Below, one piece after another: positions 1 through 9,992 of a DNA stretch of 64,000 nt. The position numbers were made by a program, and so were the translations under genes. A model generated the notes under the pieces. The model did not search any database. It was not told the DNA's origin and saw nothing but the letters and a program-made list of their open reading frames with translations. Source of the DNA: Paenibacillus kobensis NBRC 15729 (GTDB lineage Bacteria; Bacillota; Bacilli; Paenibacillales; Paenibacillaceae). Location of the stretch: positions 1 through 64,000 of the forward strand of contig NZ_BILZ01000008.1 in assembly GCF_004000825.1 (NCBI RefSeq), in the 5' to 3' direction. The first letter of the stretch is position 1. Each line of letters begins with the position of its first letter.

Positions 1-1652
1 GCCGCGTCAGGCGCCGGCAGCGACGGCGCGGCCGGCTTCGCCGGCAGCAGCGCCGCCAGCGCAGCTGCTTCCGCGCTGAGCCGCTGCGCCAGTGCCTCAA
101 GCTTCGCGAGCGCATCCGCGCGCGAGCCGAGCTCGCGCAGCTCCGCTTCTGTCTCCTGCGCAGCTGCCGTACTGTCCGCCGCCGATACTTCCGCGATGTC
201 GTCGATCAGCGGGAAGGCCAGCTGGCGGTACACCGCTTTGACATCAGCCGCAATATCACGGCTATACGTCATCGTGTATTCATTGCCGAACGAAGCGCCC
301 TTACTGACGCGGCTAGTCAGCCATTCCGGCGACGCTGACCATACGATGCCGGCCAGCTTCTGCGCAATCTGATCGTCCGGCACGCCTGCCCGGTCGAATG
401 CTTTGCGAAGCATTTCGTTCAGATGCCATTCGATTCCTGATTTTACGACCGATTCGAATTCCGTCCGGAACTGCTCCAGCCGCCGCTCTTTCTCTGCCGC
501 GGTCTTCGCTCCGGCGAACAGCAGACCCGCCTTAAAGCCTGGCTTGCAGCTCTCCAAGAACGAATGAGCAGTATCGCGCAGCGACGCAGGTGTCACAATC
601 GCTCCATCAATCAGCGACTGCGCTTCATGCCGGAGCGACAGCCGGATACGCTCTGGCTCCCCACGCAGCTCTTCCAGCCGCGATTTAAGCGAATGAATCG
701 TCTCTCTTAGCTCTGCAGCACCCGCTTCTCCGCCTGCTTCGCTGATATAACGCAAACGCTCCGGTTCAGCCAGTTCCTCTTGCCGCTTCGCATGTACGCC
801 TGTCAAATGGCGCAGCGAAGCCGAGATGCTCCAATCCGCTAACGGTTGCCGAACTCCCGCCAGCTTACGCATCAAGCCAAGCAGCGACTCATATTCGTTA
901 TGCGGATGATTCGGCTCCCGCATCGTAATGTATAAAATACCCGCCGGCTCCAAATGCCAGTTCGCGAAGGCTTGCTCCACGCTGTCCTTATATTCGGCGA
1001 AAGGCAGTTCCTGTTCCCGGTGCTTATCGATTTGGTTGACGACCAAATAGAGCGGTTTGCCCCAATCTTTTAATTCCTTCGCGAACGTGAAGTTGATTTC
1101 GGATTGCACATGGTTATAGTCCATAACGTAGAACACGACATCGGCCAGGTGAAGAGCCGACTCCGTCGCTTGCTTATGCGCATCGTCTGTCGAATCGATT
1201 CCGGGCGTATCGAGCAAAATAATATCGTCTCCGAACACTTCGGAAGGATATACGATCTGCACGGTCATATATTTCGCCCCGTCGATACAATAACGGTTCA
1301 AATGCTCCAGCTCGGAAGTTGGAAGCTCGACCGCTTCCGTCCGTCCATCCTCTGTCATCTGCGTAATCGTGACAGAAGCTTTCTCACCGCCTTCGATCGA
1401 AACGACGTTCGCACTCGTCGGAATCGGGTTCGTCGGAAGCAATTGCGCCCCGCAGATCCGGTTCACCAGCGTCGATTTCCCGGCTGAGAAATGGCCGCAA
1501 AATGCTATCGTCAGCTTGCCGCTCTCCCGCTTCGAAGCCAGCTCCTTCAGTTTTTCTACCGTACTCTCATCCCCGGAAGGCGCGATCGCTTGGCTTAGCC
1601 TTCCGATCGATTCCATCCACTTGCTCGCTTGCGTCTCCGTCATATGGCTCAT
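1..1652 (-). CDS. Dynamin-family GTPase, 3' part cut by window edge
   Basis: Large membrane-remodelling GTPase related to bacterial dynamins such as B. subtilis DynA. Translation from 1652 shows a P-loop GHFSAGKST at residues 53-61, a G3 motif DTPG and a G4-like NQID, in dynamin order. The start at 1652 follows a GGGAG site 6-7 nt upstream; a second ATG lies at 1643. About 550 codons are visible and the frame runs off the left edge, so it is unknown whether a second dynamin module follows as in DynA. The last visible part is Ala/Glu-rich and GC-rich, consistent with a helical stalk. By family it should act at the inner face of the cell membrane; that role is inference here. Confidence 0.85.
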   Translation of the reverse strand, partial: MSHMTETQASKWMESIGRLSQAIAPSGDESTVEKLKELASKRESGKLTIAFCGHFSAGKSTLVNRICGAQLLPTNPIPTSANVVSIEGGEKASVTITQMTEDGRTEAVELPTSELEHLNRYCIDGAKYMTVQIVYPSEVFGDDIILLDTPGIDSTDDAHKQATESALHLADVVFYVMDYNHVQSEINFTFAKELKDWGKPLYLVVNQIDKHREQELPFAEYKDSVEQAFANWHLEPAGILYITMREPNHPHNEYESLLGLMRKLAGVRQPLADWSISASLRHLTGVHAKRQEELAEPERLRYISEAGGEAGAAELRETIHSLKSRLEELRGEPERIRLSLRHEAQSLIDGAIVTPASLRDTAHSFLESCKPGFKAGLLFAGAKTAAEKERRLEQFRTEFESVVKSGIEWHLNEMLRKAFDRAGVPDDQIAQKLAGIVWSASPEWLTSRVSKGASFGNEYTMTYSRDIAADVKAVYRQLAFPLIDDIAEVSAADSTAAAQETEAELRELGSRADALAKLEALAQRLSAEAAALAALLPAKPAAPSLPAPDA

Positions 1653-1777
1653 CGGTTTCTCCCACTTTCCAGTACAGCCGTTACTTGCAGCTGCTGTCCC
1701 TGTTCTCCAGTCCAACTCTTCTTCTCTATACATACTCGTCAATCGGTTTCATCGACTCCGCATAAGCGTATGTCCGC

Positions 1778-2485
1778 TCAGCCTTGTTTCGCTGCCTGAC
1801 GCGCACCTGTTTTCGGCAGTTTCTTCGGTCTGGCGGCAGCCGCCGGCTTCATCCGTTTCGCGCCTTCCTTGCAAATGTCCAGCAGAGGACAAATCTCGCA
1901 CTTCGGCGACTGCGCTTTACAGTGATACCGGCCGAAAAAGATAAGCGTATGATGCGTTTGCGTCCACATATCCCGCGGGACTAGCTTCATCAGCTTCTTC
2001 TCGACCTCGAGCACCGAATCATCTGCCTTCGCAACACTGAGGCGCTTGGATACCCGCTCCACATGGGTATCGACTGCAATGGCCGGTACGCCGAATGCAT
2101 TGGACATGACAACGTTAGCCGTCTTACGGCCAACTCCCGGAAGCTCAGTCAGTTGTTCATGCTCCCTCGGCACATCGCCGCCATACTTATCGAGCACGAG
2201 CTGGCACAGCTTTTGAATGTTGGATGCTTTGCTTCGGAACAGACCAATCCGCCGAATATCCTGTTCCAGTTCTTCAAGCGGCACGGCCAGGTAGTCATCA
2301 GGCCGCTTATATTTCTTGAATAAGTCCGCCGTCACTTTATTAACGGTCTCATCCGTACATTGTGCAGACAACAGCACGGCGATCGTCAGTTCGAACGGAT
2401 TGCTGTGATTCAGCTCGCAATGCGCATCCGGGAACATCGCCGTCGTCTCCTGCAAGATTCGCGTCATTCGCTCCTTCGCGTTCAT
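1778..2485 (-). CDS. nth: Endonuclease III (DNA glycosylase/AP lyase)
   Basis: Base-excision-repair enzyme that removes oxidised pyrimidines and cleaves the abasic site. The 235-residue protein has the helix-hairpin-helix LPGVGRKTA with the expected catalytic Lys121, and Asp139 in VDTHVERV. The [4Fe-4S] loop is complete, with Cys189, 196, 199 and 205 spaced C-x6-C-x2-C-x5-C. The ATG follows GGGGAGAG. The C-terminus carries a basic Lys/Arg/Ala tail of about 25 residues beyond the cluster. In B. subtilis nth lies beside dnaD and asnS; here those genes are 22 kb away, so unrelated genes separate the old neighbours. Confidence 0.97.
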   Translation of the reverse strand: MNAKERMTRILQETTAMFPDAHCELNHSNPFELTIAVLLSAQCTDETVNKVTADLFKKYKRPDDYLAVPLEELEQDIRRIGLFRSKASNIQKLCQLVLDKYGGDVPREHEQLTELPGVGRKTANVVMSNAFGVPAIAVDTHVERVSKRLSVAKADDSVLEVEKKLMKLVPRDMWTQTHHTLIFFGRYHCKAQSPKCEICPLLDICKEGAKRMKPAAAARPKKLPKTGARQAAKQG

Positions 2486-2680
2486 ACCGGTCTCTCCCCA
2501 TTAAACCTCTAATGAACAAAAGTGTAGCGAAAAATGTCGCGCTGCGCAACCGATTATCCGTTATATTCCAGTGCGGATTTATGCCATTTCGTTCCGAATT
2601 TGTTGACACTACCCGTATTTCCGGCTGCGGATGAATCCAAACGTACGGGCTTTACTGCCTTCTGTGCCTCTTCAACGCAA

Positions 2681-2706
2681 AATCCCTGCACCGAAGTGCA
2701 GGGATT
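2681..2706 (-). terminator. Intrinsic terminator of the SLH gene
   Basis: A perfect 11-bp stem (2681-2691 with 2696-2706) with a 4-nt TTCG-type loop read on the minus strand, followed by TTTTGCGTT. It lies 65 nt past the SLH-protein stop codon. Confidence 0.85.
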
Positions 2707-2770
2707 CCGCCTGTTCATCTGCCGATAAAGTTGAGATTACCCATGCTTACATTGTTGTAGATTTGGTTCT

Positions 2771-5494
2771 TTATTTCTTCTCGATCTCAATCAGTTTATC
2801 ATCGTAATAATACAATACGAGCGCACTTTCTTTCTCAATCGATTGCGGCGTAATTACCGCACCGCCCGAAGTAAGAGCAACACCATTCAACGAATATTGG
2901 AATTTGTCCGTAATAACCGCCCTCATCGTTTGAAGAGTGTTCGTAGCCGCATCGTATTTCGAGAACTTCTTCTGTTCCGACTTCAGAACCGTGGCAACGT
3001 AGTTGCCATCGGCATCCTTACGGATCTCAACACGGTCCCCTGCTTGCAGAGCCGTGTAGGTATTCGAACTTACGCCGTTGCGGATAATCGTATATTTCGA
3101 GCTAAGCGGGAACGCAGCCGTAACGCCGTTATAATCTGTCATTACGATATTCGTGCTGTCTATTGCGCGTACGGCACCAATCGTGACCGCAACTCGCTGG
3201 ATACGTGCAAGTGAACTGCCGTTAAATGTTACATTCACGACGCTGCCCACAGGCAAGCTGCCAAGTGCCAACTTACCGCCGGCATCATCCAACACATCGA
3301 TGCCTGAAGCGGAGTAGTCAATCGTACCTGAACCATCAGCCAACGTAACGCGGGATGATGAGGCATTAACGGCCGCGACCTTCAGCTGGCGTTTGCTAAC
3401 CACTTGAATGACATTGACTTTATCCTGCTCTTGGTTCATGACGGCAATAATTTCGTTGCCGTTTTGCAAGTCTGCAAGCGAACCGCTGGATTTGCCGTAC
3501 AAATCAACAACCGGTGACTGCATGCCAAGCGTAAGCAAATTGCCGCCCACCGACATCGTAAGCTTCGAGTTAGCCGTATCGACGGATACAAAAGTACCCG
3601 TATAACGGTAAGACAATTGAATCTTGACGACTACATCGCCGGTATAGCTGACCGTAATTTTGCGGCCATTGTTCAGCATGCCTCCGGATAGAGCTGCTTC
3701 CAACGTTAAGGACACGCCATTCGTCTCGATCTGACTGTTAGCGTTGAATTGCAGCAGATGCGGCTGGCCTTTGCCGTCCACGACATAGAGTCTCTTATCT
3801 TTCGAATCATAGGACCGAATCTCAACGCCTGCCGCCATCTCTACTTTGCGGTTCGTCACTTTCACCAGTGTCACTTGATCCGATTCGTTCAGCGTCAGCT
3901 CCAGCTGATCGTTCTCTTGAAGGTCAGTTAACGTAGCAGATGGAAGTCCTTCAATATTAATGACAGCCGCAGCCGCAACCGGCTTGGTCACATACTTCTT
4001 GTCCTTAATGTAGGTCAAAGTGTTCTTATCCGAATTGAAGAACGTGCCGGAGTCAGACAACTTCACAGCGCCGCCGCTCACTTCAACACGAGACACGGCG
4101 TTGTCTTTCACTACGTACGACACTTTGTCGCCGGTTTTGATGTCTTGGAGCGATTTCAGCACTGTCGTGCCTGAAATAAAGATGGCATCCGTTGCTACGT
4201 TCCACGTCTCATCGGTACCGTCCGCTAACGTCACCGTAATTGCCGATACCCCGACCGATTTCACCGTTCCGCTGCCTGTCTTATTCACTGGTGCATTCGG
4301 AGAATCAACTACCTGGACCGAAATCGCAATCGGCGATGTACGGAACGTGTCGCGAACGACTTTAACGTTGGAATCTTTCGTTAAAGCGGAGGCCGCAATC
4401 GTCTTGCCGTCTTTATCTTTCATTTGCAAGGTGTCATCGTAGACGATTTCCGTAGGGGTGTCGCCTACCCAGATCCACATCTTGTGGCTGGCAGCAACGA
4501 AGCGGTCGAACGTGCCGCTGATCGTCTCAACCTTCTGCTCATCGTTCACTTGTTCGACGTACAGCGCTTTACCGTCCTTTGCAATTACGAATACACGCGC
4601 GTAAGGAATTAAACTGCTGTCCGCCATAAACTGCTCCGAGCCCGTATGCGAATAGAGCGTATCCGAACTGGTTGTATACGTCTGAGGACCGGCCGAAGTG
4701 TGGAGCGTAATCGTTCCGCTGCCGGAGGAAGTAAGGATCCCCTCTGTCTGTCCCGCGTATTGAACCGTAAATTGCGATTCAGCGCGGCTGAGCAGCGTCG
4801 CCATCATCGCCCGGTTCACGGCACCCTTCGGATCGAACTTATTGCCGGCGACGCCATTAACCAAATTAAGCGATACGGCCGTATTGATATAACCGCCGTA
4901 CCCTTCGCCTACGTTCGCTGCATCAGCAAAAGTGAGCGGCTTGCTCGCAGACGCTTTCGCATCGGCGCTCTTGCCGATCGCATTCACGATCAGCTTCGTC
5001 ACCCATTCCCGGGACGCTTTGCTGCTGCCCCAGGCTGTACCGGTTTCCTTATCGGCGATGCCGAATTGCTCGTTCTGGTTGATCAGACCTTTCTCGAATG
5101 CTAATACGACGTACGGAGTGAAATATTTGTCCACTTGGAAAGATGTCGGAAATACGACTGCTTCGTCGCGGTTCACTTCGCTTTCAAGTCCAGCGAAACG
5201 AATCGCCATAACAATCGCTTCTTGACGAGAGACGCTGTCTGCCGGCCGGAATTGGCCGTTATTGCCGAGAATGATGTTCTGCAGCGCAAGCTTCGCGATA
5301 TGCTTCTCCGCCCAATGCCCCGCTTTCACATCGGTGAACGGTGTGGAAGCTTTTACCGAGACGGTGCCCGCAGTGCTTGCGACTGCAGTTGAGTCATACG
5401 GGACGGCTGTCTGCGCGGACACCGTTCCGCCAGCAACCAGCGACATTGCGAGCAGCCAAGCGGACGCTTTGAATGATTTGGACCGATAAACCAT
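2771..5494 (-). CDS. S-layer homology (SLH) domain surface protein
   Basis: Secreted wall-associated protein of about 907 residues. A signal peptide (basic KSFK, then a hydrophobic core ending near VSAQTA) is followed by three SLH modules at roughly residues 53-98, 115-180 and 185-240. The first is the clearest (FTDVKAGHWAEKHI). SLH triplets bind pyruvylated secondary wall polymer. The remaining ~650 residues are a series of small beta-rich units with recurring phrases such as ITVTLADGT and VTLADGSG; no enzyme motif was recognised. The start at 5494 is chosen because GAGGAGG ends 9 nt upstream; an upstream in-frame ATG at 5521 has no such site. It is last in a run with the amidase and GerMN genes, which suggests a role in envelope structure. 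Confidence 0.88.
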   Translation of the reverse strand: MVYRSKSFKASAWLLAMSLVAGGTVSAQTAVPYDSTAVASTAGTVSVKASTPFTDVKAGHWAEKHIAKLALQNIILGNNGQFRPADSVSRQEAIVMAIRFAGLESEVNRDEAVVFPTSFQVDKYFTPYVVLAFEKGLINQNEQFGIADKETGTAWGSSKASREWVTKLIVNAIGKSADAKASASKPLTFADAANVGEGYGGYINTAVSLNLVNGVAGNKFDPKGAVNRAMMATLLSRAESQFTVQYAGQTEGILTSSGSGTITLHTSAGPQTYTTSSDTLYSHTGSEQFMADSSLIPYARVFVIAKDGKALYVEQVNDEQKVETISGTFDRFVAASHKMWIWVGDTPTEIVYDDTLQMKDKDGKTIAASALTKDSNVKVVRDTFRTSPIAISVQVVDSPNAPVNKTGSGTVKSVGVSAITVTLADGTDETWNVATDAIFISGTTVLKSLQDIKTGDKVSYVVKDNAVSRVEVSGGAVKLSDSGTFFNSDKNTLTYIKDKKYVTKPVAAAAVINIEGLPSATLTDLQENDQLELTLNESDQVTLVKVTNRKVEMAAGVEIRSYDSKDKRLYVVDGKGQPHLLQFNANSQIETNGVSLTLEAALSGGMLNNGRKITVSYTGDVVVKIQLSYRYTGTFVSVDTANSKLTMSVGGNLLTLGMQSPVVDLYGKSSGSLADLQNGNEIIAVMNQEQDKVNVIQVVSKRQLKVAAVNASSSRVTLADGSGTIDYSASGIDVLDDAGGKLALGSLPVGSVVNVTFNGSSLARIQRVAVTIGAVRAIDSTNIVMTDYNGVTAAFPLSSKYTIIRNGVSSNTYTALQAGDRVEIRKDADGNYVATVLKSEQKKFSKYDAATNTLQTMRAVITDKFQYSLNGVALTSGGAVITPQSIEKESALVLYYYDDKLIEIEKK

Positions 5495-5554
5495 GAATGA
5501 TTGCCTCCTCGATAAGTGCAAATCGATATGATGCCAGTAATGAATGATATCCGC

Positions 5555-6109
5555 TTACTTCACGATCGGATGAGGCAGTTCCTCGTGTCCCATTAGACTG
5601 TCGACCGCTTCGCCGTCCACAAGCAGCTCGATAGACTGAACATCGTCGAATTGGAACAACGTTTTCTTGAGTGACTCGATGGCCATCACTTCCCCTGGAG
5701 CGCCGAGTCTAGAACCTTCCGGCAAATGAAGGTTGATCGTCACGGCGCCATCCTTAATTGCCGAGGACAGCACCTCCACTTTGCTCCATAAGGACACCGC
5801 GTTGCCTTCGCCTTGCGACTGCAGCGCCTCCAAAGCGGCCGATATTTTCTCCTGATCCGTGTCATATTCAATTTCACGGCTTTGATCCACAAGAACGGTG
5901 AGATCCTCATCTGTCAAATAAACATGGATGGTCTGTTTCTGCTTGGACGCATCGACTTGCGGTTCGGATTGTCCGGCTGAGACAACGGCTTGATTGTCCG
6001 TGGCAACAGCTTTCTCATCACTCTTCGATTTCGAGCCGCAGCCCGACGCAGCACCGATCAGCATGGCTCCAACCAACAACAGTCCGATCGTTGTACGTGT
6101 ATGGCTCAT
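5555..6109 (-). CDS. GerMN-domain lipoprotein
   Basis: About 184 residues with a lipoprotein signal (hydrophobic stretch ending in ASGC, the Cys being the lipidated residue), a short Asp/Lys/Gln linker and one GerMN domain. The core includes VYLTDEDLTVLVDQ and a segment resembling AVTINLHLPEGS. GerMN domains occur in proteins of sporulation, germination and wall assembly; the exact function here is unknown. The ATG at 6109 follows GAGGTG by 6 nt and is preferred over an in-frame GTG at 6118. Its start is 14 nt after the amidase stop, so the two are probably cotranscribed. Confidence 0.85.
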   Translation of the reverse strand: MSHTRTTIGLLLVGAMLIGAASGCGSKSKSDEKAVATDNQAVVSAGQSEPQVDASKQKQTIHVYLTDEDLTVLVDQSREIEYDTDQEKISAALEALQSQGEGNAVSLWSKVEVLSSAIKDGAVTINLHLPEGSRLGAPGEVMAIESLKKTLFQFDDVQSIELLVDGEAVDSLMGHEELPHPIVK

Positions 6110-6123
6110 TCCGATCACCTCGT

Positions 6124-7611
6124 TTATTGAAGCTTTAACTGCTCCTTAATGCCTGCGGCAACAGCTGCTGCAATCTTGTCTTGAATCGCAGGGTTGAACA
6201 GCGCACTGCAGTCCGCCGTATTGGATAAATAGCCGGATTCCAGCAGAATAGCCGGCATCGTCGTTTCACGAATGACTTTAAAATTGCCGCTGCGCACACC
6301 GTTGTCTCTCAAACCGGTAGCTTTGCTCAAATACTTATGCATAATATCAGCGAAAGACTTCGAGTCTTGCCGGTAATAATAAGTCTCGGTCCCATTCGTC
6401 TTCGAAGAAGTAGAGCTGTTCGCATGAATCGATACGAAAGCGTCGGCCTTCAAGTTGTTCGCAATCTTAACCCGCTCGGTCAGATCCGGATACGTATCGT
6501 CCAATCGGGTATACGTCACTTGAATCCGCTTATCTTGATCGAGAATTTGTTTAATCTTCAGCACGATGCTCAGGTTGAACGTCTTCTCGTACGCGCCTGC
6601 GTAGCCTGCACCGGGATCCTTGCCCCCATGTCCTGCATCGATGACGACTTTATAGACCTTGCCGGTATTCGATCCCGTCGTGTCTCCCGGCTGCGCCGGA
6701 GTCGTGTTATCAGAAGGGACACTGCCGTTATCCAATACGGCGATTTGTATTTGTCCTTCGCTCTCTGTCACCTGGTAAGCGGAAGGTTTGCTCAAATCCA
6801 ATACGATGCGAAGCGTCGTCGGATTGTCAGGGCCAACCGAATATCGGACTTGATAGAGTGACGGATTGGAATCGATCAACATTTTGCCGGCCGGCATGTT
6901 CGCTCCGAATGCTGCATTCGGCAAATCGAGCACGATCCGATCCGGTCCCGTCAGCGTGAACGCATTATTAGGCTTAATTACGCCTTCGTAACCGATTGTA
7001 ATGCTGGACGTCCCGTCATACTGCACGTTCGTGACGTAGCCTTGAACGTTAGCTGGAACTTCAGTGTTTCCTGTGCTGCCGGTCCCTGCATTCGGATCAG
7101 TTGCACCGCTTCCTGCATTCGTACCGCTTCCTTCACTGCCGCTGCTGCCTGTACTATCAGAAGGCGATGTCTCGTTGGCAGATTGGTACAGATGTACTGA
7201 CTTCGTCGGAGAGTCGTAAAACACCTGCAACCCGAGGCTTTCCGCTACGAAGCGAATAGGTACAAGCGTGACCGAATTATACACTTTGGCAGTCGCATCA
7301 AGCTGCACGGAATTACCGTTGACATTGGCAACCGGACTATCGATCGTCAACGAAATCAGGTTCGTTGCATCATTAATGTCCACCCGTTTGTCCGACTGGC
7401 TCCAACCTACTTTGAAACCGAGACCTTCCGCAACCACTCTGACCGGGACAAGCGTCGACGATTGATAAATGCGCGGTTCTTCGGTCGTTTCCAGCTGTTT
7501 GCCATTCAGATACAGCTTGGGCGTGACAGCAGCGGTAGCTGCTTGTCCGATCGCTGGAAACAGCGAAAAAATGAGCGACAACAACAGAGCAGCAGAAACT
7601 AGCTTTCTCAT
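6124..7611 (-). CDS. N-acetylmuramoyl-L-alanine amidase with stalk and AMIN domains
   Basis: Secreted zinc amidase that cuts the MurNAc-L-Ala bond of peptidoglycan. Architecture: signal peptide (1-25), two copper-amine-oxidase-N-like stalk repeats (about 30-90 and 95-140, each with LVP[VI]R), a Ser/Gly/Thr-rich linker (145-185), an AMIN domain (190-295), a second linker and an Amidase_3 catalytic domain (318-495). Zinc ligands are His328 (DAGHGG), Glu342 and His396 (SIHAN); the catalytic Glu458 is in LLESGYLSN. AMIN domains target amidases to the envelope. RBS AGAGGTG precedes the ATG. It is first in the amidase-GerMN-SLH run and has its own ~165-nt upstream region. Confidence 0.95.
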   Translation of the reverse strand: MRKLVSAALLLSLIFSLFPAIGQAATAAVTPKLYLNGKQLETTEEPRIYQSSTLVPVRVVAEGLGFKVGWSQSDKRVDINDATNLISLTIDSPVANVNGNSVQLDATAKVYNSVTLVPIRFVAESLGLQVFYDSPTKSVHLYQSANETSPSDSTGSSGSEGSGTNAGSGATDPNAGTGSTGNTEVPANVQGYVTNVQYDGTSSITIGYEGVIKPNNAFTLTGPDRIVLDLPNAAFGANMPAGKMLIDSNPSLYQVRYSVGPDNPTTLRIVLDLSKPSAYQVTESEGQIQIAVLDNGSVPSDNTTPAQPGDTTGSNTGKVYKVVIDAGHGGKDPGAGYAGAYEKTFNLSIVLKIKQILDQDKRIQVTYTRLDDTYPDLTERVKIANNLKADAFVSIHANSSTSSKTNGTETYYYRQDSKSFADIMHKYLSKATGLRDNGVRSGNFKVIRETTMPAILLESGYLSNTADCSALFNPAIQDKIAAAVAAGIKEQLKLQ

Positions 7612-7648
7612 CTTTCACCTCTAAGACTATGTAATTGGATTGCCCGCA

Positions 7649-7679
7649 GCGAAATGCGCCCCAAAGAGGCACAATTCGC
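7649..7679. repeat. Imperfect inverted repeat in the amidase upstream region
   Basis: Arms 7649-7662 and 7666-7679 can form a 14-position stem with one T/T mismatch, two G-U pairs and a 3-nt loop. It lies 38-68 nt before the amidase start with no T-run after it, so it looks like an operator or a leader hairpin rather than a terminator. Confidence 0.5.
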
Positions 7680-7776
7680 CTTTAACAGACGAAATAATAG
7701 ACGCAGTTCGACGGAAAAAGTTGCGTATGGAGGGAAATGTTCTTTCGAAAATATGAATCTCCCTGATAAAGCAAAG

Positions 7777-7821
7777 AAAGCCCCGCACGAGGCGCCCGTA
7801 AGGCACCTTGTGCGAGGCTTT
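7777..7821 (-). terminator. Intrinsic terminator of leuCD
   Basis: A near-perfect 20-bp stem (two mismatches) around CGTAA, 25 nt after the leuD stop, followed on the minus strand by TTTCTTTG. It separates leuCD from the amidase run. Confidence 0.9.
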
Positions 7822-7845
7822 CCACCTTGCAGCATTTAAGGGCAA

Positions 7846-8445
7846 TTATGCCGTTTGTGCTGCGCGTTGTGCTTCATATGCCGCAATTTTGTCCTCGTGC
7901 TGCAGCGTCAGACCGATATCGTCCAGACCTTGCAGAAGGAATTGGCGGCGGTGTTCGTCGAGCTCGATTGCGATGTTCAGACCGTACTCGTCCGTGATCA
8001 CTTTGTTCTCGAGGTCAACATTGAGCTTGTAGCCTTCATGCTTCGCCGTGCGTTGGAACAGGTCTTCCACTTGCTCTTCGCTCAGCTTGATCGGCAGAAT
8101 GCCGTTCTTGAAGCAGTTGTTATAGAAAATATCAGCGAACGAAGGCGCGATTACGCATTTGAAGCCGTAGTCGAGAATCGCCCAAGGCGCGTGCTCGCGG
8201 GACGAGCCGCAGCCGAAGTTCGCACGGGAGATGAGTACCGATGCGCCTTCATAGCGCGCTTTGTTCGGTTCGAAGTCAGGGTTCACATCGCCGTTCTCGA
8301 AGAAACGCCATTCGTAGAACAGAAACTGGCCGAAGCCGCTGCGCTCGATCCGTTTCAGAAATTGTTTAGGGATAATAGCGTCCGTATCGACGTTGACGCG
8401 GTCTACCGGTGCAACGATACCTGTATGATTAACAAATGGTTCCAT
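7846..8445 (-). CDS. leuD: 3-isopropylmalate dehydratase small subunit
   Basis: Small subunit of isopropylmalate isomerase, which converts 2-isopropylmalate to 3-isopropylmalate in leucine synthesis together with LeuC. The 199-residue protein shows the family signature [12 protein letters not shown] near the N-terminus and the swivelling-domain motif [13 protein letters not shown]. The ATG at 8445 lies 11 nt after AGGAG; an upstream TTG at 8466 overlaps that site and is unlikely. It starts 34 nt after the leuC stop. leuA and leuB are not in this window. Confidence 0.96.
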   Translation of the reverse strand: MEPFVNHTGIVAPVDRVNVDTDAIIPKQFLKRIERSGFGQFLFYEWRFFENGDVNPDFEPNKARYEGASVLISRANFGCGSSREHAPWAILDYGFKCVIAPSFADIFYNNCFKNGILPIKLSEEQVEDLFQRTAKHEGYKLNVDLENKVITDEYGLNIAIELDEHRRQFLLQGLDDIGLTLQHEDKIAAYEAQRAAQTA

Positions 8446-8479
8446 AGTTCGCAGTTCTCCTCTCAAGTAACGGGTACGA

Positions 8480-9904
8480 TTAGTTCGCGACTTCTGTCTT
8501 CAGCGTCCAATCGCGGACGTCCGTGAAACGGCCTTTGATTGCCGCTGCTGCTGCCATTGCCGGGGACACGAGATGCGTGCGTCCGCCGCGGCCTTGACGG
8601 CCTTCGAAGTTACGGTTCGACGTCGATGCGCAGCGTTGGCCCGGCTGCAGGACGTCAGGGTTCATCGCGAGGCACATCGAGCAGCCTGCTTCACGCCATT
8701 CAAAGCCCGCTTCGGTGAAGATTTTGTCCAGACCTTCCTTCTCCGCTTGCATCTTAACGCGGCCGGAACCTGGAACGACGATTGCCGTTACGCGGTCGCT
8801 AACCGTGTAGCCTTTAGCCACTTGAGCTGCAGCGCGAAGGTCTTCAATACGACCGTTCGTACACGAACCGATGAACACATAATCGATTTCGATTTCGCTC
8901 ATTGGCGTACCTGGTTTCAGATCCATATATTCAAGCGCCTTCTCAGCCGCTTTACGCTCGTTCTCCGTCGTGAAGTCCGCAGGATTCGGAACGGCTGCCG
9001 TAATGTCCGTACCCATGCCTGGGCTCGTTCCCCACGTTACTTGCGGAATCAAGGAATCAACATCGAAGTCAACAACCGTATCGAATTCAGCGCCTTCGTC
9101 CGTACGCAGCTCCGCCCACTTCGCGACAGCTTGATCGAACGCTTCGCCTTGCGGTGCATGCTCACGGCCGCGCAGGTATTCGAACGTCGTCTCGTCAGGA
9201 GCGATCAGACCAGCGCGCGCGCCTGCCTCGATCGACATGTTGCACACCGTCATACGCTCTTCCATCGTCAGCGTGCGGATTGCTTCACCCGTGTACTCGA
9301 GTACATAGCCCGTAGCGAAGTCCGTGCCGTATTTCGCGATAACGCCAAGGATCAAGTCCTTCGCCGTTACGCCTGGTTTGCGGGAGCCGATGAAACGAAC
9401 TTCCATCGTCTTTGCTTTCGATTGCTGCAAGCATTGCGTCGCCATAACGTGTTCGACTTCGCTCGTACCGATACCGAATGCGAGTGCGCCGAATGCGCCG
9501 TGCGTAGACGTGTGGCTGTCGCCGCAGACGATCGTTTTGCCCGGATGCGTCAGGCCGATCTCAGGACCCATAACGTGAACGACGCCTTGGTCGATATCGT
9601 TCAGGTCGAACAGGCGTACGCCAAAGTCCGCGCAGTTCTGCGTCAGGGTGTCAATTTGTTGCTTAGAGATCGGGTCTTTAATATTGAAACGGTCTTTCGT
9701 CGGAACGTTGTGGTCCATCGTTGCGAACGTCAATTCCGGACGGCGTACTTTACGGCCGGACAAGCGCAGCCCTTCGAACGCTTGTGGAGACGTTACTTCG
9801 TGTACCAGATGAAGGTCGATATACAAAATGCTCGGCTTGCCTTCTTCCGAATGAATGACGTGATTGTCCCAAATTTTCTCAAACATAGTTCTTTTCTTCG
9901 TCAT
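8480..9904 (-). CDS. leuC: 3-isopropylmalate dehydratase large subunit
   Basis: Aconitase-family [4Fe-4S] subunit of isopropylmalate isomerase, 474 residues, the usual length. Visible signatures are the [16 protein letters not shown] start region, [12 protein letters not shown], and the cluster cysteines in [12 protein letters not shown] and [10 protein letters not shown]. It is the first gene of the leuCD pair. The 190-nt gap to the divergent LysR gene carries two perfect palindromes and no T-box or other leader was found there. This suggests control by the regulator rather than by an RNA leader. Confidence 0.97.
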   Translation of the reverse strand: MTKKRTMFEKIWDNHVIHSEEGKPSILYIDLHLVHEVTSPQAFEGLRLSGRKVRRPELTFATMDHNVPTKDRFNIKDPISKQQIDTLTQNCADFGVRLFDLNDIDQGVVHVMGPEIGLTHPGKTIVCGDSHTSTHGAFGALAFGIGTSEVEHVMATQCLQQSKAKTMEVRFIGSRKPGVTAKDLILGVIAKYGTDFATGYVLEYTGEAIRTLTMEERMTVCNMSIEAGARAGLIAPDETTFEYLRGREHAPQGEAFDQAVAKWAELRTDEGAEFDTVVDFDVDSLIPQVTWGTSPGMGTDITAAVPNPADFTTENERKAAEKALEYMDLKPGTPMSEIEIDYVFIGSCTNGRIEDLRAAAQVAKGYTVSDRVTAIVVPGSGRVKMQAEKEGLDKIFTEAGFEWREAGCSMCLAMNPDVLQPGQRCASTSNRNFEGRQGRGGRTHLVSPAMAAAAAIKGRFTDVRDWTLKTEVAN

Positions 9905-9992
9905 CGCGTTTCACCCCGTAATAAGTCTATTCTATTTCGTAGTTAGGTACTGAATTTACATTAACAATAGCATGTTCATATTGATTGATCCA

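Noticed and set aside
1369-1944. A plus-strand 191-codon frame opposite the dynamin and nth ends
   Set aside because: Ser/Pro-rich antisense shadow with no ribosome site; the dynamin motifs are on the other strand.
8573-9946. A long plus-strand open frame opposite leuC (457 codons)
   Set aside because: It is the antisense frame of a well-supported gene, has no ribosome site and its Arg/Phe-rich translation matches no family.
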